Source of the DNA: CAZHDI01 sp964531285 | Lineage (GTDB): Bacteria; Pseudomonadota; Alphaproteobacteria; JAJFIK01 | NCBI GenBank assembly: GCA_964531285.1 | Contig: CAZHDI010000043.1 | Span: 1-26,987, forward strand | Reading direction: 5' to 3' | DNA length: 26,987 nucleotides | Part shown: piece after piece, positions 15,907-23,877 of the stretch | Position numbering within the stretch: the stretch's first letter is position 1 | How the letters are laid out: every line of letters starts with the position of its first letter | Notes under the pieces: model-generated | What the model was told of the DNA's origin: nothing | Databases searched by the model: none | Seen by the model: only the letters and a program-made list of their open reading frames with translations | Translations under genes and position numbers: made by a program

Positions 15907-18402
15907 TTAGAAGTTGTAGGACGCCCGCACCCCGTAACTGCGCGGCATGGCGAAACGGCCGACCTTCGATCCGATATTTCCGAACAGCCCCGGCACGGCG
16001 CCATTCGTGATGCTTGTCAGATACATCTCGTCGGTCAGGTTACGCACCCATGCGGTCACGGTCCAGGTCCCGTCGATATCGGCAATACCCGCCGTCATAT
16101 CGAAAACCGAATGGGATTCCTGGAAAGACCGGTCATCGAGGTCCGGATCGACGAACCGGTCGCCGGTGTAGATCCACGAGCCCGACACATGCCACTCCAG
16201 GGCCTGACCGAGCGGGAAGGTCGCCCGTGCGGTCTGGATCCCGCGCCACTTCGGCGACTGCGTATTCGGCAGCCCGGTAAAGTCACACAATGCGGGGATG
16301 ACCGCATTCCGCGGTACATCCCCGATATCCGGACACGGAGCACCCTCGAACTCGACATACTCGGAGTCGAGATAAGCGAACCCGCCATTCAGGCTCAACC
16401 AGGGCAACGGTTCGGCTACATAGTCGAACTCGACGCCGATATGCTCCAGCTCCCCGGCGTTCTGCACAAAGGTCCCGAACGCGCCCGTCGGATCCGCCTG
16501 CGGATTGGCGGCGATCTGCTGCAAATCGGTGAAGTTGTTCTTGTAGACCGCAAAGTTCGTCTGGAGAAGATTGTCGAACCAGAGGGCCTTGACACCGATT
16601 TCGTAATTGGTCGACGTCTCTTCGTTATAGGTCCGTGGAATGGTCGGGAACCGGATCGGCCGGGCGTTGATCCCCGGCGCCTTGTAGCCGGTCGCCGCCC
16701 GGACATAGGTCATGAACGTGTCCGCCGCCGGAATAAAGTCATCCAGATAATACTGAGCCGTCGCCGACCAGGTGATCTCGGTATTGCTGACCTCATCTTC
16801 AAAGGCCGCAGTCCCGAACAGGATGCCCAGACCATTCACCCGTGCATCGTTCACACCGAAGGTGCAATTGGTGCAGTTGATACCGAGATCGGCCAGGATT
16901 TGCTCCGACTCCGCATCGAATTGCCGGACCGACTTGACCACTTCCTTCTCATCGCGGGTGACCCGGCCCCCCAGTGTCACAGAAAAATCCTCGGTCAGAT
17001 TGGCCGTAGCCTGAGCGAATGCCGCGTAGCTGGTCCAGTCCTGATCCCACTGGTCCGACCGGCCCCACCCGTTACACAGCGACCGCGCGGCCGCCGTGTC
17101 TTCCAGGGTCCCGGCATTGACGCGGTTCTCGACATTCTGGATGAACTGACAGCCCGGCAGGCGCAGCTGCGACTGCTGTTGGAAGAAGCCGTCATCCTGC
17201 AGGAAGAAGAGACCCGCCGTATATTCCAGGAACTGATCGACCGGCGAGGACAGGCGCACTTCGATGGTGGTTGTCTTCCGCCGCTCGGGCTGATCCGCGA
17301 ACAAGGTCACGTCGATTCCGACTTCATCCTGGTCCGACGCCTGCTCGGAATCGAAATCCCGATAGGAGGCAATGGCGGTCAGCGTGTGCCCTTCGAAAAT
17401 GCCGCCCAGATCGGTCAAACCGCGCAGCGCGACGCCCCAGTGATCGAAAACTTCCGTCCCCTGCGCTTGCGAGAAGCTCACATGATCGAGTTCTTCGCCC
17501 CGGCCCATGAAGCCGTCACCTTCCCGGTTCGGAAAGATCACATCGCGGTTCAGATTGAGCCCCTCGGCCATCCGATCGAAGGTTGCAAGTGCCTGATCGG
17601 ATATATCGATCCATTCGCCGTCACAGCAGACCGCCCGGATATGCGAAAAATCCGCCGTCAACTCGATCTCGGTCGACTCCGTCGGTGTCCAGAGGGTTTT
17701 GACCCGGCCGCCATATTCGGAATGGCTGTTGCTGTACCCGCCGGTCTGGAGTTCCAACCAGCCTTCATTCTCACGGGTCCAGAACGCAAAGCGCGTGGCC
17801 ACATTGTCCGTCACACCGAAATTGACGAAACCGGAAGCCTCGCGGGAATCGAAATTACCAACGCCCAGATTGATCTGCGCTTCAAACTCCTGGGTCGGCC
17901 GGCCGGTATTGACGTTCAGCACACCGGCTGGCGTGTTGGCGCCGTAAAGCGTCCCCTGCGGACCTTTCAGCAGTTCGATGGACTGAATGTCGGTGAGGGA
18001 CTGGAGCAGACCAGCCTGTTTCGGGATATAAATGCCGTCAAGATAAAGACCGACCGATCCGTCCACCCCGGCATTGAAACCGCCGCCCGATCCGATCCCA
18101 CGCACGGCGATCCCGGAGTTCCGCACGGTGTTGCCGTTCTCATAGCGCAATGACGGTGAGAAATCGGTCAGATCCCGGATGTCCCGGATATTGCGCTCTT
18201 CAAGGAAATTACCGCTGAACGCGGTGATGGCCAGGGGCACATCCTGAAGCGCTTCCTCGCGCTTTTGCGCCGTGACGATGATGCGCTCGATACCACCCGA
18301 AGCGCCCGTGTCTTGTGCGATGGCTGCGCCCGATCCGCCGGACAGCATTGCCAATGCAATCGCCAATCCGCTTGCGGACGACAGAAACTGTCGCTTACCC
18401 AT
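15907..18402 (-). CDS. TonB-dependent outer-membrane receptor
   Basis: An 831-residue outer-membrane beta-barrel transporter. A signal peptide (GLAIALAMLSGGSGAAIAQ) precedes a TonB-box-like IERIIVTAQKREE and a plug domain (LQDVPLAITAFSG, GIAVRGIGSGGG, GPQGTLYGANTPAGVLNV). Many barrel strands follow, ending in the C-terminal aromatic signature RASYNF. Several Cys residues lie in presumed extracellular loops (CCDGE, CTNCTF). The N-terminal style matches the large receptor families of sphingomonads, caulobacters and relatives; these import varied substrates, so no ligand can be assigned. The ATG at 18402 has GGGAGGG 6 nt upstream. A 239-bp upstream region with palindromes suggests its own regulation, and a strong terminator follows the gene. 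Confidence 0.95.
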   Translation of the reverse strand: MGKRQFLSSASGLAIALAMLSGGSGAAIAQDTGASGGIERIIVTAQKREEALQDVPLAITAFSGNFLEERNIRDIRDLTDFSPSLRYENGNTVRNSGIAVRGIGSGGGFNAGVDGSVGLYLDGIYIPKQAGLLQSLTDIQSIELLKGPQGTLYGANTPAGVLNVNTGRPTQEFEAQINLGVGNFDSREASGFVNFGVTDNVATRFAFWTRENEGWLELQTGGYSNSHSEYGGRVKTLWTPTESTEIELTADFSHIRAVCCDGEWIDISDQALATFDRMAEGLNLNRDVIFPNREGDGFMGRGEELDHVSFSQAQGTEVFDHWGVALRGLTDLGGIFEGHTLTAIASYRDFDSEQASDQDEVGIDVTLFADQPERRKTTTIEVRLSSPVDQFLEYTAGLFFLQDDGFFQQQSQLRLPGCQFIQNVENRVNAGTLEDTAAARSLCNGWGRSDQWDQDWTSYAAFAQATANLTEDFSVTLGGRVTRDEKEVVKSVRQFDAESEQILADLGINCTNCTFGVNDARVNGLGILFGTAAFEDEVSNTEITWSATAQYYLDDFIPAADTFMTYVRAATGYKAPGINARPIRFPTIPRTYNEETSTNYEIGVKALWFDNLLQTNFAVYKNNFTDLQQIAANPQADPTGAFGTFVQNAGELEHIGVEFDYVAEPLPWLSLNGGFAYLDSEYVEFEGAPCPDIGDVPRNAVIPALCDFTGLPNTQSPKWRGIQTARATFPLGQALEWHVSGSWIYTGDRFVDPDLDDRSFQESHSVFDMTAGIADIDGTWTVTAWVRNLTDEMYLTSITNGAVPGLFGNIGSKVGRFAMPRSYGVRASYNF

Positions 18403-18543
18403 GCTCGTCCCTCCCAGATTATTCGTTTGTGGGATAAAGGGTCGCAGGAGGGTTTACGCAGTGTCAACCAAATTACCGACAACCACGCCGCTTTCGTTCG
18501 TGTGTTGAGTGAATGTCACATGGATCCCTGACGGAGGATCGAT

Positions 18544-18708
18544 ATGACGCACCACCACACCCAAAGATTTACCTTTGGGACAATGACTGATTATCAGTCA
18601 AATGACGAAATATGGGCAGTTCGTGTTATCGCGTGCGCCTTCTACCTTTCCTCGATCAATTCCGCCAATCCGATCGCTTGCTCTCCGGCCCCCGTGTACA
18701 GGAGATAA
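18544..18708 (+). CDS. Possible small ORF, 54 codons, unknown
   Basis: A GGAGG sits 6 nt before ATG 18544, better placed than most ribosome sites in this window. The predicted peptide starts MTHHHTQRFTFGTMTDYQS and continues to IWAVRVIACAFYLS. From about codon 34 it runs antisense over the end of the propeller gene, so its second half may be accidental. It also spans two palindromes that could instead be regulatory DNA. I recognise no family. It is listed only because of the ribosome site and the less GC-rich base composition of its first part. Confidence 0.2.
   Translation: MTHHHTQRFTFGTMTDYQSNDEIWAVRVIACAFYLSSINSANPIACSPAPVYRR
18560..18579. repeat. Inverted repeat CCCAAAG-N6-CTTTGGG
   Basis: A perfect 7-bp hairpin with a 6-nt loop between the propeller gene and the receptor gene. 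There is no T-run on either side, so it is a weak terminator candidate for the propeller gene; it could also be part of an operator array with the palindrome at 18584. Confidence 0.5.
18584..18600. promoter_or_regulatory. Perfect palindrome TGACTGAT-t-ATCAGTCA, operator-like
   Basis: An 8-bp half-site repeated around a single central base, about 180 bp upstream of the receptor ATG. Its size and symmetry suit a dimeric repressor of the TetR type. No regulator gene lies next to it, so the protein is unknown; a hairpin role cannot be excluded. Confidence 0.4.
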
Positions 18709-19823
18709 AGCCGTCCCTCGTCCTCGAAAATGTCGGGATCACGCAATTCGCGCACCGGAACGCTCATCTCTCCGCGTAAGGATGGTTGGATAGAGAGGGT
18801 TCCACCCTCCCATGGCAATTCAGGCTGAAGCATGATGTCGGGCGCGGTGGCGACCCACCGGTTCCAGTCGTCGTAGCGCATGTCCACGGCGGAACACAGG
18901 ATACGCTCAGGCGCGTCTCCAACGCGCGTATAGAAGACATAGAGCATGTCGCCGCGCACCAGGACCGCCGAATGGCGCGTCTCGGCCGGCAGCAGAGGCC
19001 GGCGCCGGACCTTGAAGCTGTCGCCGCCATCATTTGAGCGGTACAGCATGCCGGGCATGGCCAGGCCGAAGGTCTGACCCTGCCGCTCGAAGATCCGCAA
19101 ATAGGACATGGCAATAATCTCGGGCCGGGCCTCGAACGATAGGCCGTCGGCCGAGACGGCCATCCGGCTGGCCTGAAAGGCACCGCTCTCCAGCCCGTGG
19201 TAATAGAGCCGGATCGTCCGGCTGGCGTCATCCACGACAACCTCGGGACTTGCGATGTGGGCCCTGCCGCCCTGAGATCGGGCGATGCCCCGCGCCCTGC
19301 GCTCGGCCGCATCGGCCCGCGCCTGATCGCGGACCTTGCTCAGAACAAGCGTTCCCGTCGGACCGATCGCCGACACCACATCCAGCGTCGTCAGGAGGCC
19401 ACCCCGGGCCGGTGGCGGATCGGTGGGAAACCCGCTATCGGCAAGATCGAGAACACCCGGCGTATGAACTTGCCATGGGCCGCGGATATCATCCGCATAC
19501 GCCATACGGAGAAAGTCGCCCTTGTGATGGGCAAAATAGAGATAGTACCGACCGAGCGGATTATCGATCCAGTCGGGCACGCGGATGAGCGACGGCCCGT
19601 TGATATTGGGGTACCCGATCGTCTCGGTTTCCGCAGCAAGGCGGGCATCCATAGCCGGTGTGAGGATCGGCGCCGCGCCCATGCGCCGGACATCGAACGG
19701 ACAGGCCCGCGCGTCGGTCAGCCCGACCAAGGCCGGCGGCGCGGACCGGTCGGCAATCTCCCAGGCCACCCAGATCCCGGCCAGGGCCGTGACGATCAAC
19801 GCTGCGATTATCGTCTTTACCAT
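18642..19823 (-). CDS. Membrane-anchored beta-propeller protein, GH43-like/sialidase-like fold
   Basis: A 393-residue protein with an N-terminal membrane anchor or uncleaved signal (TIIAALIVTALAGIWVAW). The rest is periplasmic and shows the repeated pattern of five-bladed propeller glycosidases and relatives: NINGPSLIRVPDWIDNPLGR, YYLYFAHHKGDFLRMAYADD, IRLYYHG, MLYVFYTRVGD and RDPDIFEDEGRLYLLYTGAGE. The catalytic acids of GH43 enzymes cannot be assigned by eye, so enzymatic function is uncertain. An alternative is a non-catalytic carbohydrate-binding or structural propeller. The ATG at 19823 has GGAGG 7 nt upstream and is preferred over an adjacent GTG. It follows the HupE-like gene by 27 bp and is probably co-transcribed with it. 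Confidence 0.82.
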   Translation of the reverse strand: MVKTIIAALIVTALAGIWVAWEIADRSAPPALVGLTDARACPFDVRRMGAAPILTPAMDARLAAETETIGYPNINGPSLIRVPDWIDNPLGRYYLYFAHHKGDFLRMAYADDIRGPWQVHTPGVLDLADSGFPTDPPPARGGLLTTLDVVSAIGPTGTLVLSKVRDQARADAAERRARGIARSQGGRAHIASPEVVVDDASRTIRLYYHGLESGAFQASRMAVSADGLSFEARPEIIAMSYLRIFERQGQTFGLAMPGMLYRSNDGGDSFKVRRRPLLPAETRHSAVLVRGDMLYVFYTRVGDAPERILCSAVDMRYDDWNRWVATAPDIMLQPELPWEGGTLSIQPSLRGEMSVPVRELRDPDIFEDEGRLYLLYTGAGEQAIGLAELIEER

Positions 19824-19850
19824 CACGCTTCCTCCGGATGCACGGGTGGG

Positions 19851-20849
19851 CTAAAGCAAATTGACCATCGCGCCCGTGAAAAAATAGACCGACCCAATCC
19901 CAAGAACCCAGGTGATCGCGCCTCGATATGTCCGTGTCCAGACAGGACCCAGAGGGCGCAGAACCCAAAACAATCCGCCGAAAATGGCGATCACCATGAT
20001 CTGACCGATTTCCACGCCGACATTGAACAGCAACAAGGCCGGCGCGACCTGATCCGGCGGCATGCCCGTGCTGGCGAGCACGCTCGCGAACCCCGCCCCG
20101 TGCAGGAGCCCGAACCCGAAGGCCATCACTTCAGGCCGGTCCCGCCCCAGCGAGGCGCGGTCCGCCGACGGACGGCTCAACTCATAGGCCAGGAACAACA
20201 CCGATAGGGCAATGCCTGCTTCGACCGGCGCCGAGGGCAACCGCATAATGTCGAGTACCGATAGCGCCAGCGTGATCGAATGGGCGATGGTAAAGGCGGT
20301 GGCCACGATCAAGAGGCGCCGGGGCTTTCGCACCAGAAGGATCAGCCCCAGGACGAACAGCACATGATCGAGACCGCCGGTCAGATGTTCGATGCCGACC
20401 CGCAGATAGCCCATGACATTGGACAGGCCTCCGCCCTGCGGCGTGAACGCAGGCTGGCGCCCGTTCAAAAGCGCGTTGGTCTGTTGGCCATTCGCATCCG
20501 TAAAGGTGGCGTAGATATCGGTCAGGCTCCGGCGCAGGCCCGTGATCGCGATTTCCCCGCCGCCCAAGCCGTCCTTACACGTCACGGTGAAGCGCTCGGT
20601 GAGATATCCGTCAGCCCTGGTATAGGCCGACTCGCCCTGACGTTCGCAATGCGGCGGAAAGGCTGCTTTGAGATCGAGCCCCCCGACCGCGCCGCCATCG
20701 GCCGCAACGATTGGCTGGCGCAGACGCCCTTGGAATGTGCCGGCCGGCGCCTCGTCGATCACGAGATAAGCCGGGCGCACCTCGTGAGCGGTCGCCCCCG
20801 CGCACAAGGCGAGAAGACAAAGCCACACACTGACGATGAACCGGATCAT
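19851..20849 (-). CDS. HupE/UreJ-like membrane protein, copy 2
   Basis: A 332-residue protein with a cleavable signal (WLCLLALCAGATAHEVRPAYL), a periplasmic domain of about 130 residues and a C-terminal HupE/UreJ_2-type membrane domain. It shares with copy 1 the elements GIEHLTGGLDHVLFVLGLIL, FTIAHSITLALSV, FGLLHGAGFASVL and FNVGVEIGQI. Conserved membrane histidines suggest metal binding; the family includes nickel/cobalt permease-like proteins, but the cargo here is unknown. Its ATG overlaps the stop of the prolyl isomerase gene by 4 bp (ATGA), so the two are translationally coupled. The periplasmic domain is shorter than in copy 1 and only weakly similar. Confidence 0.88.
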   Translation of the reverse strand: MIRFIVSVWLCLLALCAGATAHEVRPAYLVIDEAPAGTFQGRLRQPIVAADGGAVGGLDLKAAFPPHCERQGESAYTRADGYLTERFTVTCKDGLGGGEIAITGLRRSLTDIYATFTDANGQQTNALLNGRQPAFTPQGGGLSNVMGYLRVGIEHLTGGLDHVLFVLGLILLVRKPRRLLIVATAFTIAHSITLALSVLDIMRLPSAPVEAGIALSVLFLAYELSRPSADRASLGRDRPEVMAFGFGLLHGAGFASVLASTGMPPDQVAPALLLFNVGVEIGQIMVIAIFGGLFWVLRPLGPVWTRTYRGAITWVLGIGSVYFFTGAMVNLL

Positions 20850-21682
20850 GGCGTGCCGGGGTCCAGATCGACCGTGTACCGGTTTTGGAGCGCGGTCCAG
20901 GCCTCCGCCTCTTGCGCATCCATGAGCGTGCGGCGCAGATCGCCCGCGACGCGCTCGCGGACAGCCTCCAGCGGCGGCACATGCCGGTCTTCGACAACCA
21001 CGGTTTCAACAAGGTGCCATCCGTAGGAAGAGCGTACCGGTCCCCACCAGGCACGCGGTCCCTCCTCCGCCATCAGGCGCTCCGCAAACGGCGCGCCGAA
21101 CAGTTCAATGAGGTCCGCCCGCGTGCGCAGACCGAAGCTCCGCGCCAACATGAACGGCTGACCCTGACGGCGCCAGGCATCCGGATCCGTCGCCTCGGCA
21201 AGCGCGGCTTTGATGGCCTGGGCGTCATCCGCCACATCGCCGTCCGCGGAGCCTAAGAAGATATGCCGGAAACCGACCCGTCTCGGCTCGGCATACCGAT
21301 CGGGATTGGCGTCGTAATGGGCTTTCAGCGCGTCCGAAGTGATCACCGGTTCGGTCAGCCGGTCGCGGATCAGCAGATCCATCTTTTGGGCCAGGCGCCG
21401 GCGCAGGATCACGTCATCCCGGTCAAGCCCGAGACGCCGGGCCTCGCGCACGAGAATTTCCTCGCGCACATGAAAGTCCACGAGGGATGCCAGTTGTTCG
21501 GCATCCGGCTCGGCTCCGCTCTGGGCCTGCCACCGACCCTCGAGCATGGCAATATCATCCGCCGACACCACAATCCGCGAAGGATCTTCGCGGGTATAGG
21601 CATCCAGGGCGAAGAGACCCACGCCCAGGATGATGAAAATGACAAAGCGGTCGGTCGCAACCCGCCGCACAACGTCCAGCAC
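20846..21682 (-). CDS. PpiC/parvulin-type peptidyl-prolyl cis-trans isomerase, membrane-anchored
   Basis: A 278-residue protein with one N-terminal membrane segment (FVIFIILGVGLFALDAYT) and a periplasmic chaperone part. A SurA/PrsA-like helical region (LVDFHVREEILVREARRLGL, RRRLAQKMDLLIRD) precedes a parvulin-like domain: RRVGFRHIFLGS, then QPFMLARSFGLRTRADLIELFG, ending in GWHLVETVVVEDRHVPPLEAVRE. It would assist folding of exported proteins. The start is GTG 21682 behind a GGGGGG tract. It lies 37 bp after the DUF3604 gene and overlaps the HupE-like gene, so it may serve the products of this island specifically (inference). Confidence 0.88.
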   Translation of the reverse strand: MLDVVRRVATDRFVIFIILGVGLFALDAYTREDPSRIVVSADDIAMLEGRWQAQSGAEPDAEQLASLVDFHVREEILVREARRLGLDRDDVILRRRLAQKMDLLIRDRLTEPVITSDALKAHYDANPDRYAEPRRVGFRHIFLGSADGDVADDAQAIKAALAEATDPDAWRRQGQPFMLARSFGLRTRADLIELFGAPFAERLMAEEGPRAWWGPVRSSYGWHLVETVVVEDRHVPPLEAVRERVAGDLRRTLMDAQEAEAWTALQNRYTVDLDPGTP

Positions 21683-21697
21683 GATCCCCCCCTATCC

Positions 21698-21718
21698 GGC
21701 CGGGCAAACGTCCCGGCC
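21698..21718. repeat. Intercistronic hairpin GGCCGGG-N7-CCCGGCC
   Basis: A perfect 7-bp GC-only stem in the 37-bp gap between the DUF3604 stop and the prolyl isomerase start. Without a T-run it is more likely to stabilise the upstream mRNA or damp read-through than to end transcription fully. Confidence 0.55.
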
Positions 21719-21719
21719 C

Positions 21720-23726
21720 TTAGGCCGGGGTGTACCAGATCGGCGAAGACCAGGCACGTTCCTGGATCGTGGCCGGCATGTCCTGACGGGGCTCGACCCC
21801 CTCGCGAAGGGCATCCCAGGTCGACCAGCGGCAGGTCGGATTTTGCAGCACCCGCACATAGTAGAAAGCATGCTGGCTGGCATCGAATCCGGGATCGGTC
21901 CAGACCGTCTTGAGTTCGTCCGCCCCCACACCGGTGCTGATCTCACAGGTGGCCATATCCACGCTCGCCCCGTTATCCGGGCAGCGGTTCGTCTCCGGAT
22001 CGACCGTCAGCCCATCGGCACATGCCACATCGAACACAGCCTCGCGGGTCTCGCCGTTCTCGGTCCAACCCTTGACGACTTGAAGGCGCTGAAGCGGCGC
22101 CTCCAGGGGATCGCGCACCGCCCAAACCGCAAAGCTCGGCGCCGCACCGTCATCGCTAGCCAGGAGGTCTCCGCCCATCGGCACGCCGTTGGCATAGGCC
22201 CGCGTCAGAAACTCCGGATCCTCCAGATCCGCCGGGGTAAAGCCCGTGCCGCCGAAGAAGCGCACACGGATGCGCGGTCCGGATGTGGCGAAGGTTTCCT
22301 TACGGCGCATCGCATCGAACAGGGCCTCACGGGTGTTCTCTTCGGCCCAAATGCCGGCAAGCCCCGACGCACCCCAGGTGTGGTAGTAGGTATCGCGATA
22401 GGTGCGGCCCGACCCGTCGCTCGTCCGCATGCTGGCATCGGACTCCCGGTCCGCGTCACCGAGCGAGACCCCGGTGCTCTGGTTCGCACCGCCACCCGGC
22501 ACGGACCCGCGCAAGGATGCCTCGGCGTCGAGCGTGCCGACCTTCGACCAGTAATTGTCTTCTTCGAACGATCCGGCCGCCACATGAGTATCACTGGCGC
22601 CGATCATGCCGAATTTGTACGGGTTTTCCGTCCCATCGGCAGCGAATTCGAGACCCCGGCGATAGGCATCCCGCACATAACTCCCCGGTATCTCGCTGAC
22701 GATGTTCGTCGCGATCTTGTAGGGCATGATTTCGAAATTGGCCCATTCATCCGTCGGCGACAGAGCCGGGTGCGTTTCGGAGGTGCCCTTGACCTGGGTC
22801 ATCTCGACCAGCGGCTCGTTGCGCATCCGCAAGTCCGCATACGCATCGTCGATCTCATCGCCGTCGAAGGTCGTACGCTCGAACATGCGCCCGCCCGACC
22901 CGTTGGGGTTATGCGGGATAGCAATGGACTCGATGCCATCCGCCCGCCATTCCTCCATCGCGGCCCAGAGATCTTCCGGGTTGGGAGAATCGAGCCGGGA
23001 GAACGGCGCGACCGGCGCATCACTGCCCCGGAACACGACATTCCGGTGCAGATTGTCGCGCGCACCGCCCGCGGACGTATATTCGTACGCCACAAAGGCC
23101 GTGAACGTGCCGGGATCGTTATGCCGATCGGCAGCCTTGACAATTTCCGCCCAGGCCGACGCGACAATATCCTCATTCAGATATTGCTCCGTCCCCGGCT
23201 CACGAGCCAGATAAGGACCCATGTCAACGAACACCTGACGGCGTTCCTCGACCGTGGTCATCGCCCGGACCTGTTCGGCGATCGGGTGATTGTAGGCCGG
23301 CGAGTCCGGATCCGTCATGGCAGGAAGCATGCCCAGATACATGCCGTGGTCGGTCACACCCTGAAAATCGAGCGGCCGGTCGAGCGTCATGTCGAACCCG
23401 GCCGGATGCTGAATTGTCGCGCCTTTGGCAAACTCGTAGGACTCGTCAGGGCTGGCGACGGTGCCGAAGGCGAAAGCATCGAACGAATACCGGGTGTGGA
23501 CATGCAGATCGCCGAAATAGGCGTTCCGTGTGGGGTTCCCGGTCCCGTCGACGGCGTCTGCCGCCGGCATCTCGTCAGCCGCGGCGTTATCCGCAGGCGC
23601 GGCATCTGCGACGACCGTTTCCGGCGTGTCGGCGGGCGCGGCATCCGCGGTTTCGGCGTCGGGCTCGGCTTGGGAACAGCCGGCCATCATCAAACCGGCA
23701 ATCGCGATCAACGAATATTGCTTCAT
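21720..23726 (-). CDS. DUF3604 family lipoprotein (PHP-like metallohydrolase), copy 2
   Basis: A 668-residue predicted lipoprotein with lipobox LMMAGC at residues 12-17 and an Ala/Asp/Pro-rich linker to about residue 62. The DUF3604 domain starts with NAYFGDLHVHTRYSFDAFAFG (H75, H77), then VTDHGMYLGM, FVAYEYT, IAIPHNPNGSGG, LVEMTQVKGTSETHP and IGASDTHV, a full set of putative metal ligands. The late part has NTREALFDAMRRKETFATSGPRI and the end FYYVRVLQNPTCRWSTWDA. Catalytic activity on a phospho- or sulfo-ester is a guess from the fold; no substrate is established. The ATG at 23726 has GGAGG 7 nt upstream and is preferred over an in-frame ATG at 23759. It is the first gene of the minus-strand island, with a good sigma-70-like promoter and a CRP-like palindrome upstream. 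Confidence 0.92.
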   Translation of the reverse strand: MKQYSLIAIAGLMMAGCSQAEPDAETADAAPADTPETVVADAAPADNAAADEMPAADAVDGTGNPTRNAYFGDLHVHTRYSFDAFAFGTVASPDESYEFAKGATIQHPAGFDMTLDRPLDFQGVTDHGMYLGMLPAMTDPDSPAYNHPIAEQVRAMTTVEERRQVFVDMGPYLAREPGTEQYLNEDIVASAWAEIVKAADRHNDPGTFTAFVAYEYTSAGGARDNLHRNVVFRGSDAPVAPFSRLDSPNPEDLWAAMEEWRADGIESIAIPHNPNGSGGRMFERTTFDGDEIDDAYADLRMRNEPLVEMTQVKGTSETHPALSPTDEWANFEIMPYKIATNIVSEIPGSYVRDAYRRGLEFAADGTENPYKFGMIGASDTHVAAGSFEEDNYWSKVGTLDAEASLRGSVPGGGANQSTGVSLGDADRESDASMRTSDGSGRTYRDTYYHTWGASGLAGIWAEENTREALFDAMRRKETFATSGPRIRVRFFGGTGFTPADLEDPEFLTRAYANGVPMGGDLLASDDGAAPSFAVWAVRDPLEAPLQRLQVVKGWTENGETREAVFDVACADGLTVDPETNRCPDNGASVDMATCEISTGVGADELKTVWTDPGFDASQHAFYYVRVLQNPTCRWSTWDALREGVEPRQDMPATIQERAWSSPIWYTPA

Positions 23727-23750
23727 TATGAGTCCTCCCTGTAACTCCTC

Positions 23751-23778
23751 AGTATACAAGAGAACCCGCCGGTGTCAC
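23751..23778 (-). promoter_or_regulatory. Sigma-70-like promoter for the DUF3604 (copy 2) gene
   Basis: On the minus strand GTGACA (23778-23773), a 16-nt spacer and TATACT (23756-23751) match the -35/-10 consensus at 5 of 6 positions each. A start near 23744 would give a leader of about 18 nt that still contains the GGAGG ribosome site. Confidence 0.55.
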
Positions 23779-23847
23779 GTCTATCGAGGGTTGCCTCGCA
23801 CCGGTCCGCCGTGATCAGGGCCCCTCACGGCACGATTGTCTGCCGAC

Positions 23848-23867
23848 TGCGTGATCTCAGTCACGCA
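23848..23867 (-). promoter_or_regulatory. CRP/FNR-superfamily palindrome TGCGTGA-N6-TCACGCA
   Basis: A perfect 7-bp inverted repeat with a 6-bp spacer holds the GTGA-N6-TCAC core of CRP sites. It is about 113 bp upstream of the predicted start of the DUF3604 operon and 10 bp after the selO stop. It could instead be a hairpin ending selO, though no T-run follows. Confidence 0.5.
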
Positions 23868-23877
23868 CATCCATCGG

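Noticed and set aside
16111..18153. Long plus-strand open frame of about 680 codons
   Set aside because: It is antisense to the well-supported TonB-dependent receptor. Its translation has the Arg/Gly/Pro/His-rich look of GC-biased opposite-strand frames and resembles no family.
21630..23744. Long plus-strand open frame of about 700 codons
   Set aside because: It is antisense to the DUF3604 lipoprotein gene, which has a lipobox, metal-ligand motifs and a good ribosome site; the opposite frame shows none of these.
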